Source: CAIUGU01 sp965279735
Lineage (GTDB): Bacteria > Pseudomonadota > Gammaproteobacteria > Steroidobacterales > Steroidobacteraceae
Assembly: GCA_965279735.1 (NCBI GenBank)
Contig: OZ257260.1
Location: 3,844,001 to 3,908,000, forward strand
Direction: 5' to 3'
Length of the DNA stretch: 64,000 nt
Shown here piece after piece: positions 8,481 to 17,728 of the stretch. Numbering within the stretch: position 1 is the stretch's first letter; every line of letters starts with the position of its first letter. The translations under genes and the position numbers were made by a program. The notes below the pieces were generated by a model. That model did no database searches and was not told the DNA's origin. It saw only the letters and a program-made list of their open reading frames with translations.

Positions 8481-11471
8481 TTACTCGAGCTTGAGTTCCA
8501 TTCGCACGTTGCCGCCACCCGTCTGCGAGCTCAATTCGCGCGTGGTGAGGAAGACACGCTCTGCAGCGATTTCGCCTGAACCGAGCAATGCGCCTTGAAC
8601 GGCATCGGCACGATCGCGTGCCAGTGTTTGCAGCTGAACATCGGTTGGAGCTAAATGTTCCAGCAGTGCTTTCTCCACGAAGTCGATCTGCGCGTGCAAC
8701 GCTTCCGGTGTCAGTGCCGCGACTGCTGGTGCAGGTGCCGCGGCCGCATCTGTGGCTGGAAACACCGGTGCGGTCCCCACGATGCGGGTATGGGCCTGGA
8801 CCAGTGCCTGCAGTCTCTGTTGCAGGGCTGCGGGGTCGTCCGCTGCTGCGGCCGGCGCAGCCGGCACGTTCTGCGCGAGTGCCTCGCGGGCAATCGCTTC
8901 TGCATCCAGAGCAGTGGTGACGTTCAGCGGAATGTCGAGCTTCAGTTGCGGGCGCTCGACGAGTGCCTTGCCAAGGGTAACGAGTTTGCCCGCGCTTTCC
9001 TCTGTCAGCTGGGGAGAGCCACCGGGAAAATCGATGAACGCGAGGTCCTCACCGCCGCCGAAGAGCGAGCCCAGCAATGCAAACGGGGCAGTGACGATTT
9101 TCGTCAGCAACCCGACGATGGCTTTCCAGATGATCGGGCCCAGGCGAAAGCTGGGATCGTCGAGCGTGCCGCGAACGGGAAAGTTGATGTCGATGACGCC
9201 GTTGCGGTCCTTCAGCAGCGATACCGCAAGCTTGATCGGCAGCGGCACCGCATCCTTGCTTTCCGTGGCGGCGCCGAACTCAAGCTGATCGAGCACGATG
9301 TGGTGCTCGGCTTCGAGCGCCCGATTGTTCACCTTGTATTTGAGTTCCGTGGTGAGCTTGCCCTTCGCGATGTTGTAGCCGGCAAACTTGCCGGAATAGG
9401 GATTGAACGTCGTCAGCTCCATGTTTCTGAAGCTCATTGTCATGTCGGTGTAGAGCGCGGCCGACAGCAGGTTCACTTCACCCGCAATGACCACCGGCGA
9501 AAAGCGATCGACATTGCCCTTGAGATCCACTTTGGCGCGGCTGTCCGGATTCGATGAAAGCCCCTGCACCGTGCCGGCGAGCGACTGGATTCCCGTCGCA
9601 AACGAAGGGTTGATGGAAAAGTCCGCGAAGTTGGCGGAGCCATTCTCGACCACCACCGTGTTGATGCGCATCGGCATCGGGGCTGCGGCCGCAGCGCCGG
9701 GAGCGCTGGCCTGTGACGCAGGCTTCGGGGTTTCCTCCGCCGGCGCAGGTGCATCCACAGCTCCGGGATTCAGCACTTGGGTTACGTTGAGTTTCGCATC
9801 CGGGCTGATGATCACCCGAGCGTAAGGCTCTTTTGCCAGGATGCGTTCGATCGTGAGACGGTCGGGGCCAAAGGTGTAATCGATACCGGTGAGGCTAAGC
9901 AGCTTCCATTTCAGGAAGTCCTCCTTGATCAGGCTGTCTTTCGACGCGAAATCGGTGACGTCGATGCCACCCGTGAACTTGAGTCGGGGTTGCTTCGCCA
10001 CAGGTTCGGCGGCGTAAGTCACATGGCCCTTGATGCCAAAATTGCCGGAGCCCAGCGTCATCGCGGTCGCTTGCGAAACATACGGTTGCAGGACTGGCAG
10101 GTCGAAATCCTTCAGCTCCACATCCATGTCCGCCAGCAGGCTCGTCGGCCGCAGTTTGCCTTGTGCCAGCAACCGGCCGGACTGGTTGATGCCGATGTCG
10201 GCATTGACGTCGAATTCGTTGGTGAGATCGGACGTCAGGCCGGTGAGAGTGAGTGAGACAGGAGCGAAGGACATCTCCACCGCGGGTTCGACACCGCGGT
10301 CGGTGGTCTTCACCGCGGCATCGCGAATCTCGAATGACGCGACTTCTGCGCGCCATACCGGTGCTGCGGCTGCCGGCGTGCTTGTCGTCACCGTTGGAGT
10401 CGGAGCCGTGGCTTCTTCAGGTGTGGCACTCGCGGTCGTTGCTTCTCCTGCGAGGCTCATCAGATTGATCGTCCCATCCTTCTCGCGCCAGACGTCTGCC
10501 TGCACTCCATTCAGCGCGATTTTCTGGATGGCCAGCCGGCGTTCGGTGAGCGCGAACGAAGTGTCTGTCAGAACGAGTTCGGGAATCGTGATCCAGGGTG
10601 CCGTGCCTTCCGGCTGCTGGGGAGCGATGGCGAAGTCGCTCAACCGGATCTGTGGCAGCTCGAGACCCAGTTCGATCTGGTTGGCGTTGTTGAGGGCGAG
10701 CTTGTAACTACCGCCCAGATCGATCTTGCCCGAGGGCAGGGTGAACGCGACCTGGTCACGGACATAAGCCCAGAGCGTGGCGGCCTGCAAACCCGCGATC
10801 GAGAAATTGCCCGTGCTCCCCAGCGGCTGCACCGAGAACTGGCCCGACCATTCGAGCTGCTCGCCCGCCTGCGTAGTGCCTGCAAAGCGATAGGCGTTTT
10901 GATAGTCGACGGTCGTACGGAAGTCATTCAGCGTGAACTGGATCGGCGTCACCACTGCGCGGAATGGTGTGCGGCGACCACGATCTTCCACGACCACGCG
11001 GCCGGTCAATACTTCTAGCAGATCGATTCGAATGGGGGGAAGCGTCGTGGCTTCCTGTGTCTCCTCCGGGTCCGCAGGGGGAACCAAGGCAGCGAGGTTC
11101 ACCGCTCCATTGGCATCGATGACTGCATTGATGTCTGGCGCCGCCAGCCTGATTTCCGCAAAGGTCAGCGCGCGATGCCACAGTGAAGACAACTGGACGT
11201 TGACCAGCAATTCATCGAAGCCGATGAGGGTTCGGCCGTCTGTTTCGTTGAGACGAAAATCCGTCACCTTCGCGGCGAAGGTGAACGGATTGAATTCGAG
11301 GCTGCCGATCGTGACCTGTCGTTCCAGGCGCTGGGTAACGAAGTCCTCGATGGCGCTCGTGGCCAGACGCGGCACCAGGTAGAAGCCCGCCAGCGCGTAG
11401 ACCAGGATCAGCACCGCTGCGCCGGCAAACCAGCGCCACATCGACCGCAACAGGGCAACCGCAGCGTTCAT
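8481..11471 (-). CDS. DUF748/AsmA-like inner-membrane anchored envelope protein
   Basis: This 996-residue protein starts with a single N-terminal helix (WFAGAAVLILVYALAGFYLV), so most of it should be periplasmic. The following LERQVTIGSLEFNPFTFAAKVTDF and repeated beta-rich blocks are typical of DUF748, a member of the AsmA/TAM/YhdP group of long groove proteins linked to lipid transport between membranes. Ala/Pro/Thr-rich linkers occur near residues 340-370 and 570-600. A later segment (VPLPIKLAVSLLKDRNGVIDINFPVRG) is a hallmark of the family. A shorter relative is encoded at 62355. Confidence 0.87.
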   Translation of the reverse strand: MNAAVALLRSMWRWFAGAAVLILVYALAGFYLVPRLATSAIEDFVTQRLERQVTIGSLEFNPFTFAAKVTDFRLNETDGRTLIGFDELLVNVQLSSLWHRALTFAEIRLAAPDINAVIDANGAVNLAALVPPADPEETQEATTLPPIRIDLLEVLTGRVVVEDRGRRTPFRAVVTPIQFTLNDFRTTVDYQNAYRFAGTTQAGEQLEWSGQFSVQPLGSTGNFSIAGLQAATLWAYVRDQVAFTLPSGKIDLGGSYKLALNNANQIELGLELPQIRLSDFAIAPQQPEGTAPWITIPELVLTDTSFALTERRLAIQKIALNGVQADVWREKDGTINLMSLAGEATTASATPEEATAPTPTVTTSTPAAAAPVWRAEVASFEIRDAAVKTTDRGVEPAVEMSFAPVSLTLTGLTSDLTNEFDVNADIGINQSGRLLAQGKLRPTSLLADMDVELKDFDLPVLQPYVSQATAMTLGSGNFGIKGHVTYAAEPVAKQPRLKFTGGIDVTDFASKDSLIKEDFLKWKLLSLTGIDYTFGPDRLTIERILAKEPYARVIISPDAKLNVTQVLNPGAVDAPAPAEETPKPASQASAPGAAAAAPMPMRINTVVVENGSANFADFSINPSFATGIQSLAGTVQGLSSNPDSRAKVDLKGNVDRFSPVVIAGEVNLLSAALYTDMTMSFRNMELTTFNPYSGKFAGYNIAKGKLTTELKYKVNNRALEAEHHIVLDQLEFGAATESKDAVPLPIKLAVSLLKDRNGVIDINFPVRGTLDDPSFRLGPIIWKAIVGLLTKIVTAPFALLGSLFGGGEDLAFIDFPGGSPQLTEESAGKLVTLGKALVERPQLKLDIPLNVTTALDAEAIAREALAQNVPAAPAAAADDPAALQQRLQALVQAHTRIVGTAPVFPATDAAAAPAPAVAALTPEALHAQIDFVEKALLEHLAPTDVQLQTLARDRADAVQGALLGSGEIAAERVFLTTRELSSQTGGGNVRMELKLE

Positions 11472-11483
11472 GCGAATTGTGGA

Positions 11484-12182
11484 TCAGTCCTTGCCGGCCA
11501 GCTGACGATAGACGACGCCTGCAATCGCGGCGCCTGCAATCGGCGCGACCCAGAACAGCCAGAGCTGCGAGAGTGCCCAGTCGCCTACGAAGATGGCGGG
11601 ACCCGTGCTGCGGGCCGGGTTCACCGAAGTGTTCGTGACGGGAATGCTGATGAGGTGGATCAGTGTGAGCCCGAGGCCGATCGCGATGGGCGCGAAGCCC
11701 GCAGGCGCGCGCTTGTCAGTGGCACCCAGGATGATGATGAGGAACATGAAGGTCATCACGACTTCGCTGACCAGACCGGCAGTCAGGGAATAGCCGCCGG
11801 GCGAATGCTCGCCGTAGCCGTTCGATGCAAAGCCGGCTTGCAGGTCGAATACCGATTTGCCGGTGGCGATGAGGTACAACACCGCTGCCCCGGCGATGCC
11901 TCCCAACACTTGGGCAAAGATGTATGGCAGCAGCTGGTTTGCCGGGAACCGTCCGCCGGCCCACAACCCGATCGAAACGGCCGGGTTCAGGTGGCAACCG
12001 GAGATGTGGCCAATGGCATAGGCCATGGTCAGGACCGTCAGGCCGAAAGCCAGTGACACGCCCGCGAGGCCAATGCCCAGTTCCGGGAAAGCCGCCGACA
12101 GCACCGCGCTCCCGCATCCGCCGAGGACAAGCCAGAATGTTCCAATGAACTCGGCGGTGAGCTTCTGACCTGTCGAAAACAT
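11484..12182 (-). CDS. aqpZ: aquaporin Z (water channel)
   Basis: From the ATG at 12182, preceded by GGGAGG at good spacing, the product is 232 residues, matching AqpZ (about 231). An extended frame to 12260 is less likely. Both NPA boxes are present: HLNPAVSIGLWAGGRF in the first half and NTSVNPARSTGPA in the second, the Arg after the second NPA being the selectivity-filter arginine. FIGTFWLVLGGCGSAVLSA at the N-terminus is typical. The predicted role is osmotic water flow across the inner membrane. Confidence 0.93.
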   Translation of the reverse strand: MFSTGQKLTAEFIGTFWLVLGGCGSAVLSAAFPELGIGLAGVSLAFGLTVLTMAYAIGHISGCHLNPAVSIGLWAGGRFPANQLLPYIFAQVLGGIAGAAVLYLIATGKSVFDLQAGFASNGYGEHSPGGYSLTAGLVSEVVMTFMFLIIILGATDKRAPAGFAPIAIGLGLTLIHLISIPVTNTSVNPARSTGPAIFVGDWALSQLWLFWVAPIAGAAIAGVVYRQLAGKD

Positions 12183-12327
12183 GAGGCCTCCCATTGCCCG
12201 GGAACTCCCGGGTTGCGCTGTTTTTGATATTTGAACCGCGGATATCACGGCTTCCGCCATGATCGGCTGGCCGTGTAACTAGTGCAATACGACCAAAGGG
12301 GAAAGGCGCCGGATTCTGTCGTCGCTG

Positions 12328-13752
12328 CTACAGGACTTTCCCGGGATTCATGATGCCCTTGGGGTCGAGTGCGCCCTTGATGGCGCGCATGACATCGAGC
12401 TCGGCGGCGCTCTTGTAGTGTGCGAGTTCATCGCGCTTGAGCCGGCCGATGCCGTGTTCGGCGCTGATGCTGCCGCGATACCGGGCAACCAGGTCATGGA
12501 TTGCACGATTGATCGTGGGTGCCAGGCTGAGGAATGCCGCGGCGTCACCTTTCGGCGGGGCATTGACGTTGAAATGGAGATTGCCGTCACCCAGGTGCCC
12601 GTAGACGACCAGAAGACCGTCGGGCGCCAGCCGCCGCACAATCGCAAAGCCTTCCTCCATGAAAGCGGGCAGGGCGCTGATCATGACCGACACGTCATGC
12701 TTGATGCTCGCGCCTTCCTGGCGCTGCGCTTCGGGAATGGTTTCGCGAATCCGCCAGAACATCTTGCGCTGCGACTCGCTCTGCGCGACGACGGCGTCGG
12801 TCACGAGGCCTGCTTCCATCGCACTGCTCAATGCTTCCTCAAGAAGGGTTTCAAGTGGATCGTTGGCGCGAGGGCTGCTCGCTTCGGCCAGCACATACCA
12901 CGGTGAAGTCTGGTCGAAAGGATCGCTGACCCCGGTGATGTGTTTGACCGTCAGCTCGATGCCGATCCGCGGGATCAGTTCGAACGTGGTCAGTCCGTTG
13001 CCCGTGGCCGAGCGCAGGCGTCCAAGCAGATCGACAGCCGCTTGCGGCGAAGGCACCGCGATCAATGCAGTTGCCACTGACACGGGGCGTGGAAAGAGTT
13101 TGCATGCCGCCGCGGTGATGATACCGAGCGTGCCTTCTGCGCCGATGAACAGGTCGCGCCAGTCGTAGCCCGTGTTGTCCTTGCGCAGTCCTTTCAGGCC
13201 ATCGAGCACCCGGCCATCCGCCATCACCACTTCGAGACCCAGCACGAGGTCGCGCATCATTCCGTAGTGGAGAACCGCCGTTCCTCCGGCATTGGTGGAA
13301 AGGTTGCCTCCGAGCTGACATGAACCTTCGGACCCTAAGCTCATCGGGAACAGCCGGTCTGCTGTCGTTGCGGCAGCATGAATATCGGCCAGCACGCACC
13401 CCGCTTCGGCAATCATCGTGTTGTTGATGGGGTCGATCGATCGCACCCGCTTCAGGCGCGCGAGTGACAGCACGATCTGGGTGCCATCCTCTGAAGGCGT
13501 CGCGCCACCCACGTAACCGGTATTGCCACCGACCGGCACCACTCCTACACCGGCATCGTTGCACGCCGCAAGAATCGCACTGACTTGTTCCGTGCTGTCT
13601 GGCCTCAGTACCAGCGGTGTTGCGCCGTGGTAAAGCTTCCGATGATCGACGAGGTACGGCTCGAGATCGTTCGGTTGATCAAGAAATCCCTGCGTTCCGA
13701 CGATGGAGCGGAGGTGGGAAAGAAGGCTGGAAGGAATGGAGGTCGCGGTCAT
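12328..13752 (-). CDS. FAD-binding oxidoreductase, GlcD/D-2-hydroxyglutarate dehydrogenase type
   Basis: This 474-residue enzyme has the FAD-binding type 4 (VAO/PCMH) fold at the N-terminus (PVGGNTGYVGGATPSEDG and QLGGNLSTNAGGTAVLHYG) and a FAD-oxidase C domain ending in GHLGDGNLHFNVN and SAEHGIGRLKRDEL, which hold catalytic histidines of the D-lactate/glycolate/D-2-hydroxyglutarate group. KGALDPKGIMNPGKVL is the usual C-terminus. The exact hydroxyacid is uncertain; D-2-hydroxyglutarate or D-lactate are the likely choices. A palindrome lies 58-73 bases upstream of the start. Confidence 0.87.
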   Translation of the reverse strand: MTATSIPSSLLSHLRSIVGTQGFLDQPNDLEPYLVDHRKLYHGATPLVLRPDSTEQVSAILAACNDAGVGVVPVGGNTGYVGGATPSEDGTQIVLSLARLKRVRSIDPINNTMIAEAGCVLADIHAAATTADRLFPMSLGSEGSCQLGGNLSTNAGGTAVLHYGMMRDLVLGLEVVMADGRVLDGLKGLRKDNTGYDWRDLFIGAEGTLGIITAAACKLFPRPVSVATALIAVPSPQAAVDLLGRLRSATGNGLTTFELIPRIGIELTVKHITGVSDPFDQTSPWYVLAEASSPRANDPLETLLEEALSSAMEAGLVTDAVVAQSESQRKMFWRIRETIPEAQRQEGASIKHDVSVMISALPAFMEEGFAIVRRLAPDGLLVVYGHLGDGNLHFNVNAPPKGDAAAFLSLAPTINRAIHDLVARYRGSISAEHGIGRLKRDELAHYKSAAELDVMRAIKGALDPKGIMNPGKVL

Positions 13753-13809
13753 GACCGGATTCTAGCCGAGGGAAAGACAGGCTGGGCAGCATCGTCCGTC
13801 AGCAGATCG

Positions 13810-13825
13810 CGTTCCGGCCGGAACG
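13810..13825. promoter_or_regulatory. 16-base perfect palindrome upstream of FAD oxidoreductase gene
   Basis: CGTTCCGGCCGGAACG is self-complementary and lies 58 bases upstream of the minus-strand start at 13752, a reasonable position for an operator of a dimeric regulator. It is followed on the plus strand by a short T-run. No regulator is encoded next to it, so its role is a guess. Confidence 0.3.
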
Positions 13826-14024
13826 TACAGTTTTTCTGACTCGACTTGGCAACATGCTGGTGGCTGGTTACGACCCAAAGCGGACGCTCGCCGTAAACCA
13901 ACGCTCTCGCGCGTCTGCGAATTCCTGTGATTGGTGTCGACCTAAACCGCCCCGTCTTTAAATGCCATCGCGGGGTTCGTAAAGTCGTAAGTAATCGGTT
14001 TGCTCGCGCCAATTGTCCGATCTT

Positions 14025-14056
14025 CCCAGCGGTTCTGGCAGGCCAGGACCGCTGGG
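14025..14056. repeat. 32-base strong stem-loop downstream of the OLD/helicase operon
   Basis: CCCAGCGGT-T-CTGG at 14025-14038 pairs with CCAG-G-ACCGCTGGG at 14043-14056 through 14 positions with one wobble, around a CAGG loop. It lies about 95 bases past the last stop of the operon. It has no T-run, so it could be a transcript-stabilising hairpin, a non-canonical terminator or an extragenic palindrome. Confidence 0.6.
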
Positions 14057-14149
14057 CGGCGGCAAACATCGCTGGAGTTTGGAAATACAGTGCACTGTGC
14101 GGCCCGTGCGGTTTGCAGCAGTTGCGCTACCTCTGAGCCGATAGCCGGC

Positions 14150-15706
14150 CTATGTGTAGTAGATTTCCGAACGGCACTCCACGCCGTTCCGGCGAAGTAC
14201 GCGGGCAAACGCGTCCGCGTATGCCTTGGCAGACTCAGCGGACTGCCCGATGCGTTCGGCAGGAATCTCGTAGCCAGCCCTATAGTGGCGATGGCCACGC
14301 CGATTATTCCTGAGCCAGCGCGGAAACGCCTTGCGGCCGTCGTCGAGGACAATAGTCGCGCCGCCACAATCACCTTCCATATAGACTTCGCTCTCGACCA
14401 CGAGGGGCTTTGGCACACAATCGTTCATGGCCGCCAGCCCGGCACTGTGCGCAAGCTCATATAGCGCCAGCCAGCGTTCGTCGCCATCTAGATCGTGGGG
14501 AACTATAGGCGGCGCTGCCGCCAGTTCTTCAAGTGCGGCATCCTTTTCTCCGGGAAATGCTGTGACGAAAGAGACACGCTCACCGGACCGCACAATCCAG
14601 CCTGTCTCAATCGTCGCAGTCTTACCGTTCTTGCCAGTAACGGGCAGATTGGCAGTGAAGCGGACACCATACCTGTCAAGACGCACATCCTCATAGGTAA
14701 CGTTGCCGAGGCCATCAACGAGCTGGCCATGAAGAAAGCTCCAATCCGCACGTGCGATTGAAAGATGGTCTTCAAAAAACCTTGCCTTACCCTGATTGTC
14801 GCCATGGTCAGGATTGAGCAAGTAGTCGGCAATCTTGCGTGCCTGGACATTCACTTCTTCTGGCGCATCAGGGAGTTGCGAAAGGTCCCATTCAAACTTG
14901 CGGTCGATATCGCCAAAAGATTCGCTGAATTTCAACTCCTGCATTACTTTTTGGTGGATGTTGAGCGACATGCGCTTTTTCATGCGCATCTTGGTGACGA
15001 GGCCACGCGGGCTCAGTATGTCCGGAAGCGACAGAGACGGCGCTTCTTTGTCGTACTGTTCGTGGGGCACGATGCCTGGCCCGAGAGGAGAAAACTCTTC
15101 GGCACCGATGAAGGAGGAATCGTCCGTTTCCGGAAGTCCCCCTTGGACAAATACGCGGCCCCCACGAAGATAGGCATCTTTGAACATCATCTCGACAAAG
15201 AGATAGACGTGAAGTGGATTACCCAGATCAGGAGAAACGGCGCCCACATAACGCGGATGGGAGCGCAGCTCTTTGTCCATGATGTTCGCGATACCGCGCG
15301 AGAGTGACGGAACGAATGTGGCATCGAGCGAGTGCCTGCCTACATATTCAAAGAACCTCTTTCGGTCAATTGTGTGCCAACGCTCCCGGAGCGATTCCAC
15401 AAAGTCACCGACCAGGGTCGCATAGAGTCCTCGATCAGCACGCTCCGTGCTGCTTTTCTGAAAACTCGCAGTACTCTTTGGGTTTCGAGGTTTAGCTGGC
15501 TCGGCTTTAACCTTCTCCGGCTTATAGCAAAGGCCCGCAAGCAATAGGCCGCCGCGATAAACGCGCGTCTCCGTCGTGCCGCCGGGATCGGCAACCTTCA
15601 GCGCGCGAAGAAAAGCCTTGTCCAGCCACTCTCCCTCTTCTTCACGTTCGCAGGGGGCAATAAAGAAGAACGCAACGGGAAGCACATCTGGCGAATCTAC
15701 AGCCAT
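14150..15706 (-). CDS. third gene of OLD/helicase operon; protein with DUF6883-like segment
   Basis: The start is placed at ATG 15706, which overlaps the helicase stop by ten bases; the product is 518 residues. I do not recognise the N-terminal 280 residues (VLPVAFFFIAP near the start, Lys-rich linker near 65-90). Residues about 285-388 (ADYLLNPDHGDNQGKARFF, then YGVRF, TGKNGKTATIETGWIV and VSFVTAFPG) look like DUF6883, a small domain found beside toxin-like genes; this match is from memory. The C-terminal ~110 residues (LALYELAHSAGLAAMNDCVP to VECRSEIYYT) form another apparent domain. Tight overlap with the helicase implies that it works with the nuclease and helicase, possibly as effector, sensor or immunity subunit. 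Confidence 0.7.
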   Translation of the reverse strand: MAVDSPDVLPVAFFFIAPCEREEEGEWLDKAFLRALKVADPGGTTETRVYRGGLLLAGLCYKPEKVKAEPAKPRNPKSTASFQKSSTERADRGLYATLVGDFVESLRERWHTIDRKRFFEYVGRHSLDATFVPSLSRGIANIMDKELRSHPRYVGAVSPDLGNPLHVYLFVEMMFKDAYLRGGRVFVQGGLPETDDSSFIGAEEFSPLGPGIVPHEQYDKEAPSLSLPDILSPRGLVTKMRMKKRMSLNIHQKVMQELKFSESFGDIDRKFEWDLSQLPDAPEEVNVQARKIADYLLNPDHGDNQGKARFFEDHLSIARADWSFLHGQLVDGLGNVTYEDVRLDRYGVRFTANLPVTGKNGKTATIETGWIVRSGERVSFVTAFPGEKDAALEELAAAPPIVPHDLDGDERWLALYELAHSAGLAAMNDCVPKPLVVESEVYMEGDCGGATIVLDDGRKAFPRWLRNNRRGHRHYRAGYEIPAERIGQSAESAKAYADAFARVLRRNGVECRSEIYYT

Positions 15707-17724
15707 GCGATCGTGCCATCCGGCTGGGCGCGGCCCACACGCCAAGTGCGATGCTTGAGCGACTGAACTTCTTCCGCACTCAGATCATCGCGCATCGCGA
15801 TACACAGCAGGTGCGTCGGCCTCGTGAAAGCGACGTAGTGCTGCTTTAGGCGAGATTGCGTGCGCTGGGTTTCAGTTCCCTGCCCGGATTTCTTGCCGAT
15901 GAGCCACGGGCGGAGACACTTCAAATGGTGGCCGTAGAAGAAGGTGTCGAGCACGAGCGTAGCGGTATGGGTTTCCCCCTTGACTGAGTGGATCGATCCG
16001 ACCCGGATGTTCACGCGGGGTCTGTCGGCCGGGTATTTGTAGTGATTATCCTTCCGCCTGACGGTACGCGGAATCGCTGCTTGCGGCTGTGCAGCAGGCC
16101 ACGCCAGAAACTTGTCCAGAAGGGCCGGGCTAACTTCGGCGCCGCTCAGGGCTTCCGCAAGCCCCAATATCACTGGGCTCCATGTGCCCTGCCATTCGGC
16201 CGCGTCGATTTCACGTCCATCATCGAGGATGCGTAGGACTAGCGAAACGTAACGGTCTTTCAGCTCCGTAAATTCATTGAGCGCTTCGAGTATGTGGCGA
16301 TGCTTGCGCTTGTACTGGCCGATCCTGAGCGCGGGGTCGGCGATCTGAACGGCTCTTAGTACGCCGTCAGCCACGCGCTCGACAACTCTATGCACATCTC
16401 CGTGGTTCCCAGCGCTGCTCCAGCCTGCGGCCACATACTCATGAAACGTCTTTGGGCGGGGCTCGGCCTTGCTGAGTTCGTGATTGTAGTCGGACCAGTA
16501 GTGAGCGATGAAGCGCGGAGCGTTCTTGTCCTCTCCGGGGCGGTGCACTGCGCCTATGGCTGTAAATGTTCCAGTCCGCAGCTCATCTCCAGAGAAGAGT
16601 TCGCACAGATAAGAGCCGTAACAGTTGAGCACGCTGCCGATGCTACCATCGTCGAATAGGATCACCGCATGCCGGTCAGCCGTATCAGACTGCACCGTGT
16701 GCATGGGCGGCCCCATCCCGCGGAGATTCTGCGGACGCAGACCGAGCGGATTGGCGAGGTTGGCGATCTGTTGACCAAAGCGTTGGCTGTTTGGAATGTC
16801 GCGCCTGACCTCCACGACCGGAAAAGCGTCACTCTGGGCACCCGCAGCCAAGGCATGGGCGTAGATGGCCTGGTTTGAATCACCAAAGCGTTGCCTGATC
16901 ACGGGGCTATCACCATCGATGAAGATTCGCTGCAGGATTCGGGACTGTGGCTCGCTGTTGTCCTGCACTTCGTCGATGAAGAGCAACGGAAACCGCTGCC
17001 GCAGCGCGATGGCAGCGCCAGGATACCTGCTTATAAGGTCGTCGGCCCACATGAAGAGCTCTTCAAAGCGGTAGAAGCCGTCCTGTGTACATCGCCTTGC
17101 GAGCCGGCCAAGCTGCTGCGCAGACGGCGCAACCGGATTGGTGAAGAGCTGTTCACCGTCTTGATTGAGAACGATGAAATCGGGAGATGCCACATGCCAG
17201 CTTGCGACGAAATTTGCATTGCCATTCGTCTCCTTGTAGCCGACAGTTGTCCTTAGCGCTGCGTATTGATGCTGTTCCAGTAGGCGCCGACGATGCTGTT
17301 CGCAAAGTGCGTCGTCGATGGCCGTAATTGGATAGCCGAGCGAGCGCAGCCATGGAATCGCGAGAAACTCGTTGACGAAGCCGTGAATCGTGCCGACAAA
17401 ATGGGGATAGGTGAGAAGCTTTGCGCCTTCGGCGCTTTGGCCGAGACAACGTTCGATCTCCTTGCGAGCGGCGTTCGTATGGGAGAGAACACAGATGCCC
17501 GAACGGCGCGAGGTCCATTTCCTAGCGAGAATGGCAAGCTTGGCGACTAGGAGCGTCGTCTTGCCGCTGCCGGGGCATGCTTCAATATCGAGCGTCTCGT
17601 TGCTTAGCAGAACGGCTGCGCGGGGGTCAGTGCCATCCGCGCCAGTGAAGGCCGTAGGCGGCAATCCGAGCGCTTGGCACACCCACCGAATGTCAAGATC
17701 GTTAATGGGGGGCGCCTCGAACAC
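15697..17724 (-). CDS. UvrD/Rep-like SF1 helicase (GajB-like)
   Basis: I choose GTG 17724, four bases after the OLD stop and behind a TGGAG site within the OLD 3' end, over the ATG at 17796 that would overlap it; the product is 675 residues. The SF1A motifs are all present: Walker A EACPGSGKTT (~49-58), Ia LSHTNAARKEI, II FIDEVQD (~249-255), III GDSNQAIYA, V GSIHSVKGETH and VI HYVAFTRPTHLL. It therefore should be an active ATP-dependent helicase or translocase. Pairing with an OLD nuclease is the Gabija arrangement, but Bacillus GajB is about 494 residues, so this one has roughly 180 extra. Confidence 0.88.
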   Translation of the reverse strand: MFEAPPINDLDIRWVCQALGLPPTAFTGADGTDPRAAVLLSNETLDIEACPGSGKTTLLVAKLAILARKWTSRRSGICVLSHTNAARKEIERCLGQSAEGAKLLTYPHFVGTIHGFVNEFLAIPWLRSLGYPITAIDDALCEQHRRRLLEQHQYAALRTTVGYKETNGNANFVASWHVASPDFIVLNQDGEQLFTNPVAPSAQQLGRLARRCTQDGFYRFEELFMWADDLISRYPGAAIALRQRFPLLFIDEVQDNSEPQSRILQRIFIDGDSPVIRQRFGDSNQAIYAHALAAGAQSDAFPVVEVRRDIPNSQRFGQQIANLANPLGLRPQNLRGMGPPMHTVQSDTADRHAVILFDDGSIGSVLNCYGSYLCELFSGDELRTGTFTAIGAVHRPGEDKNAPRFIAHYWSDYNHELSKAEPRPKTFHEYVAAGWSSAGNHGDVHRVVERVADGVLRAVQIADPALRIGQYKRKHRHILEALNEFTELKDRYVSLVLRILDDGREIDAAEWQGTWSPVILGLAEALSGAEVSPALLDKFLAWPAAQPQAAIPRTVRRKDNHYKYPADRPRVNIRVGSIHSVKGETHTATLVLDTFFYGHHLKCLRPWLIGKKSGQGTETQRTQSRLKQHYVAFTRPTHLLCIAMRDDLSAEEVQSLKHRTWRVGRAQPDGTIAWL

Positions 17725-17728
17725 GGGC

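Larger units (their letters stand above)
13753..14149. other. gene-poor left flank of the accessory block
   Basis: I see no convincing gene in these roughly 400 bases. They separate the FAD oxidoreductase start from the end of the three-gene OLD/helicase operon. Contents seen are a 16-base palindrome at 13810-13825 and a strong 14-bp stem-loop at 14025-14056. Frames across it give only low-complexity shadows. Confidence 0.5.

Noticed and set aside
13942..14418. Open frame on the minus strand at the end of the defence operon
   Set aside because: It overlaps the third gene in another frame, is Arg/Ser-rich and crosses the strong hairpin; no start signal.
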